Origin: Bacillota bacterium
GTDB taxonomy: Bacteria > Bacillota > Clostridia > Acetivibrionales > Acetivibrionaceae
Assembly: GCA_023398495.1 (NCBI GenBank)
Contig: JAEWSG010000225.1
Location: 62,001 to 126,000 of the forward strand
Direction: 5' to 3'
Length of the DNA: 64,000 bases
The translations under genes and the position numbers were made by a program. This document shows, in pieces, positions 34,064-43,279 of the stretch (positions within the stretch are counted from its first letter, which is position 1; each line of letters opens with the position of its first letter). The notes under the pieces are model-generated. The model saw only the letters and a program-made list of their open reading frames with translations, searched no databases and had not been told where the DNA came from.

Positions 34064-34903
34064 ATGGGATTAAATACAAAAGAACTTATTAAAAGATATG
34101 GGATCAGGTTGACTAAATCTCTTGGACAAAATTTCCTTACTGATGAAAATGTAGTAACACGTATTGTGGATACTGCTGAGGTTACATCTAGTGACCTTGT
34201 TATGGAAATAGGGCCTGGAATAGGAAGTATGACAGGAGAGCTTGCAGCAAGAGCAGGGAGGGTTGTGGCAGTTGAAATAGACAGACATCTTATTCCAGCT
34301 CTCAAAGAAAACTTGAAAGAGTTTTCCAACCTTGAAATAATCAATGAAGATATTATGAAGGTTAATGTAAAAAATATAACCGGCAACGAGCAGAATATGA
34401 CACTGAAAGTAGCGGCGAATTTGCCTTATTATATAACTACGCCAATTATTATGAAGCTTCTTGAGGAAGAGAATGACATTGAATTGATGGTGTTTATGGT
34501 TCAAAAAGAGGTGGCACAAAGAATGGTAGCAAAACCTGGAGGCAAAGATTATGGTGCGTTATCTGTTGCTGTACAGTATTATGCACAGCCGGAAAAAGTT
34601 TTTGATGTACCTCCGCATTGTTTTGTACCACAGCCTGAGGTTGATTCAACAATTGTAAAGCTGAAAAAGAATAAAACTCCGCCTGTTAGTCTGAAGGATA
34701 AGGATATGTTTTTCAAGGTTGTAAAGGCATCCTTTGGACAAAGAAGAAAGACACTATTAAATGCACTGACCAATTTTGGAGGGTTTAACAGGTCTAAGGA
34801 GGAAATACGGGAAATACTGTTAGGGCTGAATATTGATGAAAATGCAAGGGGAGAGACACTGTCAATAGAGCAGTTTGCAAGTCTGTCCAATCAGTTCTGC
34901 TAA
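34064..34903 (+). CDS. rsmA: 16S rRNA dimethyladenosine transferase
   Basis: A 279-residue KsgA-type enzyme that dimethylates A1518 and A1519 of 16S rRNA. Motifs: SLGQNFLTDENV, EIGPGIGSMTGELA, VEIDRHL and the catalytic NLPYYITTPI. TTTGGAG precedes the ATG. Confidence 0.97.
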   Translation: MGLNTKELIKRYGIRLTKSLGQNFLTDENVVTRIVDTAEVTSSDLVMEIGPGIGSMTGELAARAGRVVAVEIDRHLIPALKENLKEFSNLEIINEDIMKVNVKNITGNEQNMTLKVAANLPYYITTPIIMKLLEEENDIELMVFMVQKEVAQRMVAKPGGKDYGALSVAVQYYAQPEKVFDVPPHCFVPQPEVDSTIVKLKKNKTPPVSLKDKDMFFKVVKASFGQRRKTLLNALTNFGGFNRSKEEIREILLGLNIDENARGETLSIEQFASLSNQFC

Positions 34904-34930
34904 ATATAATTTAAAAGAATGTTACTTGTG

Positions 34931-34976
34931 AATAACCTGTTTACGTGTTTAAACGCATAAACGGGTTATTTTTTTG
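34931..34976 (+). terminator. rsmA terminator
   Basis: AATAACC and GTTTA pair with TAAAC and GGTTATT, followed by a run of seven T. Confidence 0.85.
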
Positions 34977-35095
34977 TATTGCAACATATATATAAATATA
35001 TGAACACAAGGTGTTAAATGATGAAAATATAAACTTTCTTTAAAAAATAATGACTATAGGCAGGCAACATATTATGAAAAAGTGAGGGGAGAAAA

Positions 35096-36430
35096 ATGGA
35101 TAACAGGCTCAGGTATCAAAAAAGCTTTTTAATATTTGAAGAGGAAGATAGTGGTTTTGGAGCGGGCCAAAGACCATCCGGTCATGTGAAAATTGAAATA
35201 AGGGATGGCAAGGGGAAGCTTTTCTGTCAGGTGAGCAATCTTACCGGGGAAAATGGAAAAGTCAAGTATAAGCTTTTCCTTGTAAAGTCTGATGGAGTAA
35301 CAGCGGTTCCAGTTTTTGGAGGAAATATAGTACTAAGAGGGAACAAAGGTGAATTGGAGTGGAGCTTTGCTCCTAATGACGTTAACAGTACAGGGATATC
35401 CTTAGAGAAGTTTAATATTTTTGCAGTGCTGGCTTCTTCCGAGGATTGGCAAAATGGCACTATAGCATGCCCGTTAGTAGCGTATAAGGGTAATAAGGTT
35501 CAATGGAGGCAAAATTTAAACAATGTTTTAATCGAACAAAAAAATAATAAGGAAATATTAAATCAGAACCAGAAAGTTGACGATATTAATAATATGCATG
35601 AAGATGTGGTGCTTGAAAGTAACATTGATGAGAAGGAAGAAGTGATAAAAGCCCTTAAGCTGGATGAAGGGGAAAAGAGTGGTGCTGGTACAACTGATAT
35701 GGGTAAAGAAAATGAATTTATTCCAGTTCAGGAAGCTGTTACACAGGAAAATAATGAACCAGAAGTCCAAAACCAAAATGAACCGGAAACTAAAAAGCCT
35801 TTTGAAAATGTTGAGGATGCCACAGCAGATGCCAATAAAGTGGAAGATCTACCTGAAAGTCAGAAAGAGGATGAGGAAAAAGGAAAGAGTTATTCTTCTT
35901 TTGATGGCAGTAAACTTGTGGATATTAATGCGGGTAGCAATGACAACATAAATTTTAATCCCAATTGTATGAACTGCATATTCTTTAACAATAAAAATGC
36001 GGAAAAACTGAAGATAAAGGAATTTGGTTCTGAAGAGTTATCCAGACAATTTGATGTAACTTTTGAAAGGTATTCTCCTTTCTTGGCAAAAAGATCCGAT
36101 TACAGTTGGTGGAAGGTTGCAAGTCCTGTTCATTTAAACAACATTTTATTCACTTTTGGAATAAAGATACCTGTTTTGTTTAATCCATTGGTGCTCATGG
36201 CACATTATAAGTATAAGCATTTAATAGTGGGATTGTATCGGGATAGCCAAAAAGACAAAGATTATGTTGTATGTGGGATTCCAGGGGTGTATTGGGTAGA
36301 TGAGAAACCTTTTGGAAATGCCTGCAGATGGGCTCAGGTTGAAGGTAATACTCCTACATATGGAGCCTTTGGTTATTGGGTAGTATATATAAATCCTAAA
36401 ACTGGCAAAATTCTTGCAATAGAGGAATGA
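35096..36430 (+). CDS. Two-domain protein of unknown function with acidic linker
   Basis: A 444-residue protein. An N-terminal beta-rich domain (~1-145, RYQKSFLIFEEEDSGFG...) is joined by an acidic, Glu/Asn/Lys-rich disordered segment (~150-290) to a C-terminal domain (~300-444) that opens with a CMNCIFF pair and is rich in aromatics (SWWKVASPVHLNN; LIVGLYRD; GVYWVDEKPFGNACRWAQV). No signal peptide is seen. I do not recognise a named family; similar two-domain clostridial proteins are uncharacterised. GAGGGGAG precedes the ATG. Confidence 0.7.
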   Translation: MDNRLRYQKSFLIFEEEDSGFGAGQRPSGHVKIEIRDGKGKLFCQVSNLTGENGKVKYKLFLVKSDGVTAVPVFGGNIVLRGNKGELEWSFAPNDVNSTGISLEKFNIFAVLASSEDWQNGTIACPLVAYKGNKVQWRQNLNNVLIEQKNNKEILNQNQKVDDINNMHEDVVLESNIDEKEEVIKALKLDEGEKSGAGTTDMGKENEFIPVQEAVTQENNEPEVQNQNEPETKKPFENVEDATADANKVEDLPESQKEDEEKGKSYSSFDGSKLVDINAGSNDNINFNPNCMNCIFFNNKNAEKLKIKEFGSEELSRQFDVTFERYSPFLAKRSDYSWWKVASPVHLNNILFTFGIKIPVLFNPLVLMAHYKYKHLIVGLYRDSQKDKDYVVCGIPGVYWVDEKPFGNACRWAQVEGNTPTYGAFGYWVVYINPKTGKILAIEE

Positions 36431-36488
36431 GTTTTAATTAACTACCGTTTAATTTAAAATACAATAGAAAAGAGAAGGGTGATGTTAC

Positions 36489-36893
36489 GTGTCCATAGAA
36501 TGGAGAAAAAGCTATGAAATAGGAATTGAAGAGATAGACTCGCAGCACAAAGAATTATTTCAAAAAATTAACAACCTTCTTGAAGCATGCAGCCTGCAAA
36601 AAGGTAAGGAAGAGGTGCTCAATACTATTGGGTTCCTGGGGGAGTATGTAACAATACACTTCAATGACGAGGAAAAGCTCCAGACAGACAGTGCATATCC
36701 CGGTTATAATGAGCATAAGGCAGCACATGAGCGGTTTATAATGGACTATAAAAATCTCAAGGTCAAACTAGATGAAGAAGGCGTGAGCCTTAACTTCGTT
36801 ATGACTGTAAACAAAGTTGTAGTTGATTGGCTTGTAAAACACATAGCAGCTGCGGACAGAGCATTTGGAACTTTCTTAAAGACCAAAGAATAG
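36489..36893 (+). CDS. Bacteriohemerythrin
   Basis: A 134-residue hemerythrin with the di-iron ligand pattern: IDSQHKELF, YVTIHFNDEEKL, YNEHKAAHERF and WLVKHIAAADRAF. It binds O2 reversibly; in anaerobes it is thought to sense or scavenge oxygen. It starts at GTG 36489, preceded by AGAAGGGTGAT. Confidence 0.95.
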   Translation: MSIEWRKSYEIGIEEIDSQHKELFQKINNLLEACSLQKGKEEVLNTIGFLGEYVTIHFNDEEKLQTDSAYPGYNEHKAAHERFIMDYKNLKVKLDEEGVSLNFVMTVNKVVVDWLVKHIAAADRAFGTFLKTKE

Positions 36894-36952
36894 AAGACTT
36901 TGACATTGGACGGATAAGTTAGTTGCTTCTATAAATAAAGGAGGTTTCACCC

Positions 36953-37312
36953 ATGAATATTTGTAAGAACTGTGGTACAGAGTTCCATGATGCCTTTGAA
37001 AGATGTCCGGATTGCAATGCATACATAAGTGATATACCGGAAGAAAAGCTTGTACATCTGACAAACGTTTCAAACGAGTTGGAATGCGGATTTATATTAG
37101 GTTTACTGAAGCAGGCAGGTATAATGGCAGTAAAGAAATCAGTAGGGATAGATGAAGTTGTTGGATTGAGACTTGAGGGTATTGAAATACTCGTTGATGA
37201 AGAGGATTTTGAAGTGGCTTATCAACTCCTTAATTCTGAGGTTGATGAAAGTTCTCTTGAAGATGAGGAAATAGAAAGTGAAAAAACCACTGAACGTGAA
37301 ACAGATGCATAA
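36953..37312 (+). CDS. Zinc-ribbon and DUF2007-like protein
   Basis: A 119-residue protein with an N-terminal zinc ribbon (CKNCGTEF...CPDCNAY) and a DUF2007-type signal-transducing domain (LVHLTNVSNELECGFILGLLKQAGI; GIEILVDEEDFEVAYQLL), ending in an acidic tail. The function is unknown. GGAGG lies before the ATG. Confidence 0.8.
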   Translation: MNICKNCGTEFHDAFERCPDCNAYISDIPEEKLVHLTNVSNELECGFILGLLKQAGIMAVKKSVGIDEVVGLRLEGIEILVDEEDFEVAYQLLNSEVDESSLEDEEIESEKTTERETDA

Positions 37313-37383
37313 ATAAGAAATAGCAGGAACATTACCTGAGATTTTTAATTAATTGTACTTTTAATATTTATATGTTGTTGAAG

Positions 37384-37418
37384 AGGGGTTGACTTATTAT
37401 CTGGTCAACTCCTTTTTA
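37384..37418 (+). terminator. Terminator after the zinc-ribbon gene
   Basis: GGGGTTGAC and GTCAACTCC form a stem followed by TTTTT. Confidence 0.85.
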
Positions 37419-37438
37419 AGGTTTAAGGGATAATGCCC

Positions 37439-37467
37439 TTGACACAGAACAAATAAAGCTATAGTAT
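37439..37467 (+). promoter_or_regulatory. Promoter of the DUF1836 gene
   Basis: TTGACA at 37439-37444 and TAGTAT at 37462-37467 with a 17-bp spacer. Confidence 0.65.
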
Positions 37468-37536
37468 AGAATTAACATAGAGTATTACACAAAATTATAT
37501 AGACGAATGATATATATCACATAGAGGTGAATAATA

Positions 37537-38115
37537 ATGAATGAATATTTAGATAAGGATAGGCTAATGGAGCTTGTTGATAAAGTCCTTGACAATTGTA
37601 ATGAAGTTAAAATTGCTACGCTAAGTGATGAACTTACAATTTCCCAGGTAGTAAAGTTCTTTGAGAAACAGGGTAGAACCTTCACAAAGACAATGATTCA
37701 AAACTATGTAAGGGTTGGAGTTCTCCCGCCACCATTGGGAAAGAGGTATTACACACGGAATCACTTGATTCTACTCACACTTATAGACAATTTAAAGAGT
37801 GCATATTCTCTTGAAGAGATAAGGATAATACTAGGTCCTGTGAGAAACAATCCTGATGTTTTTGAGGACGATATGATAAAAGCTGTAGATATATACAAGA
37901 GTTATGTTGAAATGAGAAAAGAAGTTTTAGCTCATTGGGCAGGCACAATTCCAAAGATTTTTGACAGAGTGGAGAGGCTTGTTGAGGAGGAAGGTGTTAA
38001 GGATGAAGACAAAAGTGCCGTAACACAGTTTATGATAGTTATGACGGTTATGGCAGAGACAATAGCCATGAAGGATCTTGTCAACGAAGTAATTAATAAG
38101 TACTACAACAAATAA
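37537..38115 (+). CDS. DUF1836 domain protein, MerR-like HTH
   Basis: A 192-residue protein. Residues ~30-105 look like a winged helix of MerR type (ISQVVKFFEKQGRTFTKTMIQNYVRVGVLPPPLGKRYYTRNHLILLTLI; SLEEIRIIL), followed by a helical domain. This matches DUF1836, a putative regulator family without known targets. AGAGGTGA precedes the ATG. Confidence 0.85.
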   Translation: MNEYLDKDRLMELVDKVLDNCNEVKIATLSDELTISQVVKFFEKQGRTFTKTMIQNYVRVGVLPPPLGKRYYTRNHLILLTLIDNLKSAYSLEEIRIILGPVRNNPDVFEDDMIKAVDIYKSYVEMRKEVLAHWAGTIPKIFDRVERLVEEEGVKDEDKSAVTQFMIVMTVMAETIAMKDLVNEVINKYYNK

Positions 38116-38133
38116 ATAGTATATTAACTGATA

Positions 38134-38172
38134 AAAGCAGTCATAGCACAAAGCTATGGCTGCTTTTTTATT
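38134..38172 (+). terminator. Terminator after DUF1836 gene
   Basis: AAAAGCAG and CATAGC pair with GCTATG and CTGCTTTT, followed by a T-run. Confidence 0.85.
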
Positions 38173-38337
38173 TCAATTCTCTTCATAGCAATCCCATCCG
38201 AAGGGCTTTATGCCATTAAAAAAATTCTGTACAAGGTTGGCTGCGAAATAAATAGATATTTAAAGAAATACGAAGATAATGTTAAATAGTGTTAGCTTAT
38301 GCCGCTGTGTTACACAAAAACGGATGCAGGGAAAACT

Positions 38338-38365
38338 TTGAAATTGTAATAAACTATAATATAAT
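38338..38365 (+). promoter_or_regulatory. Promoter of the first NfeD-flotillin operon
   Basis: TTGAAA at 38338-38343 and TATAAT at 38360-38365, 16-bp spacer. The 160 bp between the previous terminator and this promoter show nothing else I can name. Confidence 0.6.
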
Positions 38366-38484
38366 ATGTAGTGTGATGCACAATGAACAATATAGCAACG
38401 AACAACATTGCGATATTTGGTCTGATTAACTACTAAAGAAAATAATAATTACTAGTAATTATTAGCAGGAAGGAGGTGGACTAG

Positions 38485-39054
38485 TTGCTTTATGTATATG
38501 TAGGATGTTTGTTTTTTGGAATATTATTTTCAACTGTATCGTTTTTGCTTGATGGTCACGATTTTGACCTCCATGGGATTCATGCTGACGGGGGGGCTGA
38601 TTGTCCGGGAATATTAAATCCATTGGTACTTACAAGCTCAATAACGGTATTTGGCGGGACTGGGATTGTGAGCATGCTGGGTTTAAATATGGGAGGTGTT
38701 CAAAGTGCGGTTATTTCTCTGGTTCTTGCGGCAATTATCGGAGCAGTAATATTTTTTGGAGTTGTAAGGTTTGCATACAACTCGCAATCAAATTCAACGT
38801 TTTCTTTGGAGGATTTAATCGGACTTGATGGTGAAGTTGTTACTCCGATACCGGCAAAGGGTATTGGCGAGATTGTCTATGTTGTTAACGGAGAAAGGCA
38901 TGGTTTACCTGCAAAAGGTACATGCAGCGATACAATCGCAAAAGGTGAGATGGTCTGTATAAAGGGGATTTCAGGTAATACAGCTACTGTATCACGCAAG
39001 GTAAATATCAGTGTCCTTGATCTTGATGGAAGTGACGCTGAGGACAATAAATAA
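38485..39054 (+). CDS. NfeD/YuaF-like membrane protein
   Basis: A 189-residue protein: hydrophobic segments at ~3-22, ~46-66 and ~70-95, then a soluble OB-fold domain (~105-178; LIGLDGEVVTPIPAKGIGEIVYVVNGERHGLPAKG). This is the short NfeD class that partners flotillins (YuaF-YuaG in Bacillus) in membrane microdomains. TTG at 38485 follows AGGAGGTGG. The flotillin gene follows after 23 bp. Confidence 0.88.
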   Translation: MLYVYVGCLFFGILFSTVSFLLDGHDFDLHGIHADGGADCPGILNPLVLTSSITVFGGTGIVSMLGLNMGGVQSAVISLVLAAIIGAVIFFGVVRFAYNSQSNSTFSLEDLIGLDGEVVTPIPAKGIGEIVYVVNGERHGLPAKGTCSDTIAKGEMVCIKGISGNTATVSRKVNISVLDLDGSDAEDNK

Positions 39055-39077
39055 TAATTTAAGGGAGGTCACTAATT

Positions 39078-40568
39078 ATGTTTGATGGAATGCTTGGAGT
39101 TATTGCATTGGTAGTTGGGGTTGTGGTTCTGGTACTGTTTTTGGGAATATCAGTATTTGTAAGCAGGTATGTAAAAGTTGGGCCGGATGAGGCACTTATT
39201 GTTTCCGGTAGAAAGAAGAAGCTGGCAAGTGGCCAGGTTGTAGGTTTTAGAATTGTTAAAGGTGGTGCAACCTTTGTATGGCCGATATTTGAGATAGCAA
39301 AGACCATTTCGCTAAGAATTATGCCTCTTGATGTAAATTCAAGTGCTTATACTGCACAGGGAGTACAGGTGACAGTTGATGGTATTGCACAGGTTAAAAT
39401 TGATTCGAGTCAGGAAGCTATTGCAACTGCTGCTGAGCAATTCCTTAGTTTGAAAGAAGAAGAAATAAGGCGTATTGCAACTCAAACACTTGAAGGACAC
39501 CTTCGTTCAATAGTTGGTAACCTGACAGTGGAAGAAATCAACCAAAATAGGGACGCTTTTGCACAAAAGGTTCAGGAACTGGCGGCCGGAGATCTTGCAA
39601 ACATGGGGCTTAGGATTATATCCTTTACAATAAGAGAAATTGCTGACAAGAATGGATATCTTGAAAGTCTTGGTAAAGCACAAATTGCAAGGGTTCAAAG
39701 AGATGCTGTTATAGGTCAGGCAGAAGCAAAAAGAGATGCAGACATCAAGAGTGCAGAAGCTATGCAGGCAGGACAGACAGCTAAGTTCCTTGCAGAGACC
39801 AAGGTTGCTGAATCTAATAGAGACAAGGAAATGAAAGTTGCCGAGTATCAATCCTCAATAAATGAGAAAAAGGCTGAATCGGATCTTTCCTATGACAAGA
39901 AGAAGTACGTTGTTGATCAGGAAGTACAGAAAGAAGCTATGCAGGTTGAGATTGTGAGAAAGCAGAAGGAAATTGAGCTCAATGAACAGGAAATCCTGAG
40001 GAAGGAAAAAGAGCTTGAGGCGACTGTTAAAAAGCCTGCTGAGGCAGATAAATTTAAAACACAGGTTGATGCTGATGCTAATAAGTATAAGACAGAGGTT
40101 TATGCTGAGGCTGAGAGAATTAAGAGGTCAAAAGAGGCAGAAGGTCAATCCTATGCTATTAAAGCAGAAGGTCTTGCAAAGGCTGAAGCTATTAAGGCCG
40201 CAGGTCTTGCAGAAGCTGAGATTATAAAGGCGAAAGGTGAAGCTGAAGCTGCAGCAATGGTAAAGAAGGCAGAAGCTTACAAGATGTTTAACGATGCTGC
40301 TATGGCTCAGATGGTAATAGAAAAGCTTCCTGAAATTGCACAGGCAATTGCACAGCCTCTTGCTAAGACTGAGAAGATTATTATGATTGGAGATTCTGGA
40401 GCTTCGAAAATAACCAAGGATATTACCAATGTAATGGCACAGCTTCCTGAGACTGTTAAAGGAATTACAGGCATTGATCTGACACAGATAATAAAGAGCT
40501 TTGCACAAAAAGATGCCGATGTAATAGAAGTACCTGATCCAAAGGCTGAGCAGATTGATATAGAATAG
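39078..40568 (+). CDS. Flotillin (YuaG/FloT-like)
   Basis: A 496-residue protein with an N-terminal membrane hairpin (~1-30), an SPFH/band 7 domain (~30-210; VGPDEALIVSGRKKK; GVQVTVDGIAQVKI), and a long Ala/Glu/Lys coiled coil (~215-420). It scaffolds ordered membrane regions. It pairs with the NfeD gene upstream. A 14-bp perfect terminator hairpin follows. Confidence 0.93.
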   Translation: MFDGMLGVIALVVGVVVLVLFLGISVFVSRYVKVGPDEALIVSGRKKKLASGQVVGFRIVKGGATFVWPIFEIAKTISLRIMPLDVNSSAYTAQGVQVTVDGIAQVKIDSSQEAIATAAEQFLSLKEEEIRRIATQTLEGHLRSIVGNLTVEEINQNRDAFAQKVQELAAGDLANMGLRIISFTIREIADKNGYLESLGKAQIARVQRDAVIGQAEAKRDADIKSAEAMQAGQTAKFLAETKVAESNRDKEMKVAEYQSSINEKKAESDLSYDKKKYVVDQEVQKEAMQVEIVRKQKEIELNEQEILRKEKELEATVKKPAEADKFKTQVDADANKYKTEVYAEAERIKRSKEAEGQSYAIKAEGLAKAEAIKAAGLAEAEIIKAKGEAEAAAMVKKAEAYKMFNDAAMAQMVIEKLPEIAQAIAQPLAKTEKIIMIGDSGASKITKDITNVMAQLPETVKGITGIDLTQIIKSFAQKDADVIEVPDPKAEQIDIE

Positions 40569-40572
40569 CATC

Positions 40573-40605
40573 TTAAAGGGCTGCAAGAAATTTGCAGCCC
40601 TTTAA
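40573..40605. terminator. Flotillin operon terminator
   Basis: A perfect 14-bp stem, TTAAAGGGCTGCAA with TTGCAGCCCTTTAA, loop GAAAT. Confidence 0.8.
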
Positions 40606-40677
40606 ATAAAAACTTTTACCAAATAAATAAGTATGTTATAATTGTTATAAAAAATAGTAAAAAAGGGAGTGACAAAT

Positions 40678-41385
40678 TTGCAAAATTATAATGATTATAA
40701 TAATTATGATAGTTCCATAGAAAGAAAGAGTGCTATTGTATCACAGATGGCAAGAGTATTTGGCTGGATGTTTATCGGCTTGATGGTTACAGGATTGACG
40801 GCATTATATACGGCTAACAGTAGTGCCATGACAAATCTTATACACTCAGGTAGATTCACAATTTTTGGGCTGTTTATTCTTGAGCTTGTTTTTGTCTGGT
40901 TTATATCAAGAAGAGCTATGCATATGGAATATGGAACTGCAGCTATTGCGTTTATAATGTATTCCATACTTAATGGTTTGACGTTATCGGTTATATTCTT
41001 TGTATATACTTTTGACTCAATTGCTTTAGCATTTTTTATGGCAGCTGGTTTTTTTGGTTTTATGAGTGTATATGGTCTTGTAACAAAAACCGACTTGACT
41101 TCTATGGGGTCTTTGCTTATGATGGGGCTTGTCGGGCTGATTATAGTATCTATAGTTAATATTTTTCTTAAAAGTAGTCCTTTAGGATGGATAATCTCAA
41201 TAGCAGGGGTTGCTATTTTCCTTGGACTTACAGCATATGACAGTCAAAAAATCAAAAATATTAGTATGCATTATGCAGGTACTGAAAAAGAAAGAAATGT
41301 AGCTATAATTGGTGCACTTATTTTATATCTTGATTTTATTAACCTGTTCCTGTACATCTTAAGGATACTTGGTAGAAGAAGGTAA
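40678..41385 (+). CDS. Bax inhibitor-1/YccA family membrane protein
   Basis: About 235 residues with seven hydrophobic helices and the family's closing pattern (GLTAYDSQKIK; IIGALILYLDFINLFLYILRILG). Bacterial members such as YetJ are pH-dependent Ca2+ leak channels. TTG at 40678, 9 bases from GGGAG, gives an N-terminus QNYNDYNNYD; GTG at 40669 overlaps the site. Confidence 0.92.
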   Translation: MQNYNDYNNYDSSIERKSAIVSQMARVFGWMFIGLMVTGLTALYTANSSAMTNLIHSGRFTIFGLFILELVFVWFISRRAMHMEYGTAAIAFIMYSILNGLTLSVIFFVYTFDSIALAFFMAAGFFGFMSVYGLVTKTDLTSMGSLLMMGLVGLIIVSIVNIFLKSSPLGWIISIAGVAIFLGLTAYDSQKIKNISMHYAGTEKERNVAIIGALILYLDFINLFLYILRILGRRR

Positions 41386-41437
41386 TAACGTCACAGAGTG
41401 CAATTAAGTTGATGTAACTAAATTATACTTTATTACA

Positions 41438-41477
41438 TTTGGGGAAAAGTTTGTATTTTGACAGGCTTTTCCCCAAA
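41438..41477. terminator. Hairpin after the BI-1 gene
   Basis: A perfect 12-bp stem, TTTGGGGAAAAG with CTTTTCCCCAAA. No T-run follows on the plus strand, so it may be a weak terminator or an RNA-stability element. Confidence 0.5.
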
Positions 41478-41657
41478 ACGCATGAAAGATATAGTGAAAT
41501 CTTTTTTATTTCTATGCACCAAAAACTTTTCTTCTTACGCATATATTAAAAGAATAACCTTAGAAAATGCTATAGGATAAACAAGATAAACCGTTTATAG
41601 GCAAAAGTTTGTTTACATGCTAAAATAATAAAGATATTTGATGTTGGGGGAGATTGG

Positions 41658-42992
41658 ATGAGTAAAAAAATAAGAGCTTTTTTATTTGTGATTCTGACTG
41701 TTTTGTGCTTATCGGTTGTTTTTAATTTTAACCTGAATGTACTTAACTCTATTTCAGCCGAGGCGGCCTCATTTGCAAATGGTGCGGATGTGAGCTGGCT
41801 GCCGCAGATGGAGGCTAACGGTTACAAGTTTTATGACGATTATGGTGTGCAAAAAGATTGTCTTCAGATTTTAAAAGAGCATGGGATCAACTCAATAAGG
41901 TTGAGAGTATGGGTTAATCCATCGAAGGACCCTCATAGTGGCCACTGTAGTAAAGAAGAGGTAGTTGAACTGGCTAAAAGGTGTAAAAACATGGGTTTTA
42001 GAATTATGATTGATTTTCACTACAGCGACTCATGGGCAGATCCGGGAAAGCAGAATAAACCAGCAGCATGGGTAGGCCATAACCTTGACCAATTGCTTAG
42101 AGATATATACAACCACACCTATGACGTTCTAAATGCTTTGAAATCTAATGGAGTTACACCTGAATGGGTTCAAGTGGGAAATGAAACTAATAACGGAATG
42201 TTATGGGAAGACGGTAAGGCTTCATCAAACATGAAAAACTTTGCACAGATGATAAGTAGTGGATATGATGCAGTAAAGGCTGTTTTCCCTGGAACAAAGG
42301 TTATTGTACATATATCAAATGGACACGATAACAGTCTGTTTAGATGGATATTTGACGGACTAAAAAATAATAATGCAAAATTCGATGTTATAGGCATGTC
42401 TTTGTATCCGGAAGTAGGTAATTGGAGAGATTTGAGCAGCAAGTGCCTGACAAATATGAACGATATGGTATCGAGATACGGCAAAGAAGTTATGATTTGT
42501 GAAGTGGGTATGGATAATACTGCTGAAAGTGCTGCGAAGGATTTAATTACCGATTTGCTGAAAAAAGTTGCTTCTGTTTCGGGAGGAAAGGGACTTGGGG
42601 TATTTTACTGGGAACCCCAATGTTATAATTGGGCTTACTATGGAAAGGGTGCATGGAATCTTAACGGAAGACCTACAATTGCTATGGATGCATTTTTGAG
42701 CAATAATGCTGGATTACCTACTGCTACAGCGACACCAACAGTGAGACCAACTCCGACACCTTCCGGTAATGGTGATTTTGTATATGGAGATCTTAATAAT
42801 GATAAACTTGTAAATTCAATTGACTTTGCTCTTTTGAGAAATTACTTGCTGGGCTATACAAGCGTATTTCCTTATGAAAACGGCATGAAGGCAGCTGATG
42901 TTAATCGAAATGGTGCAGTTGATTCTATTGATTTTGCAATACTAAGAAGTTACTTGTTAGGAATGGTAAAAACGCTTCCAGTAGCACTTTAG
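41658..42992 (+). CDS. Dockerin-bearing GH53 endo-beta-1,4-galactanase
   Basis: A 444-residue secreted enzyme: signal peptide (1-~37), GH53 catalytic domain (~38-350), Thr/Pro linker (~353-370), and a C-terminal type I dockerin (~376-440). The acid/base Glu is in VQVGNETNNG (E176) and the nucleophile in ICEVGMDN (E282). It cuts beta-1,4-galactan side chains of pectin. The dockerin has two Ca-binding repeats (GDLNNDKLVNSIDFALLRNYLLG and ADVNRNGAVDSIDFAI), so the enzyme should dock on a scaffoldin cohesin. GGGGGAG precedes the ATG. Confidence 0.95.
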   Translation: MSKKIRAFLFVILTVLCLSVVFNFNLNVLNSISAEAASFANGADVSWLPQMEANGYKFYDDYGVQKDCLQILKEHGINSIRLRVWVNPSKDPHSGHCSKEEVVELAKRCKNMGFRIMIDFHYSDSWADPGKQNKPAAWVGHNLDQLLRDIYNHTYDVLNALKSNGVTPEWVQVGNETNNGMLWEDGKASSNMKNFAQMISSGYDAVKAVFPGTKVIVHISNGHDNSLFRWIFDGLKNNNAKFDVIGMSLYPEVGNWRDLSSKCLTNMNDMVSRYGKEVMICEVGMDNTAESAAKDLITDLLKKVASVSGGKGLGVFYWEPQCYNWAYYGKGAWNLNGRPTIAMDAFLSNNAGLPTATATPTVRPTPTPSGNGDFVYGDLNNDKLVNSIDFALLRNYLLGYTSVFPYENGMKAADVNRNGAVDSIDFAILRSYLLGMVKTLPVAL

Positions 42993-43037
42993 AACTTATG
43001 GAAATACCGATATGTAAAATTATTTATATACTTTTTA

Positions 43038-43074
43038 TATCCGACATTGCTGATTTAGGCAGTCGGATATTTTT
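43038..43074 (+). terminator. Galactanase terminator
   Basis: TATCCGAC and TTGC pair with GGCA and GTCGGATA, followed by TTTTT. Confidence 0.85.
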
Positions 43075-43094
43075 ACATAAGTTTAAGTTCTAAA

Positions 43095-43198
43095 GTACAT
43101 CTACAATATAAGTTTCTACGCTGGATAACAAAAAAACTTGATTTGATAAGATTTTCAAAATAGAAGAATTGGATGTCGTTTTCCGTTATCCCTAAGTA
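43095..43198 (+). repeat. Palindromic repeat family 1, copy c
   Basis: GTACATCTACAATATAAG at the left, GGATAACAAAAAAACTTGA, and a right end CGTTATCCCTAAG; the inverted ends pair as GGATAAC with GTTATCC. It lies between the galactanase terminator and the SBP-vWA gene. Confidence 0.75.
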
Positions 43199-43279
43199 TA
43201 AAAATCACAATTGTATTTTGCTCATTAATATACTATAGTAGTAATATGGAAATTATAATTATTTGTGAGGGAGAATAGT

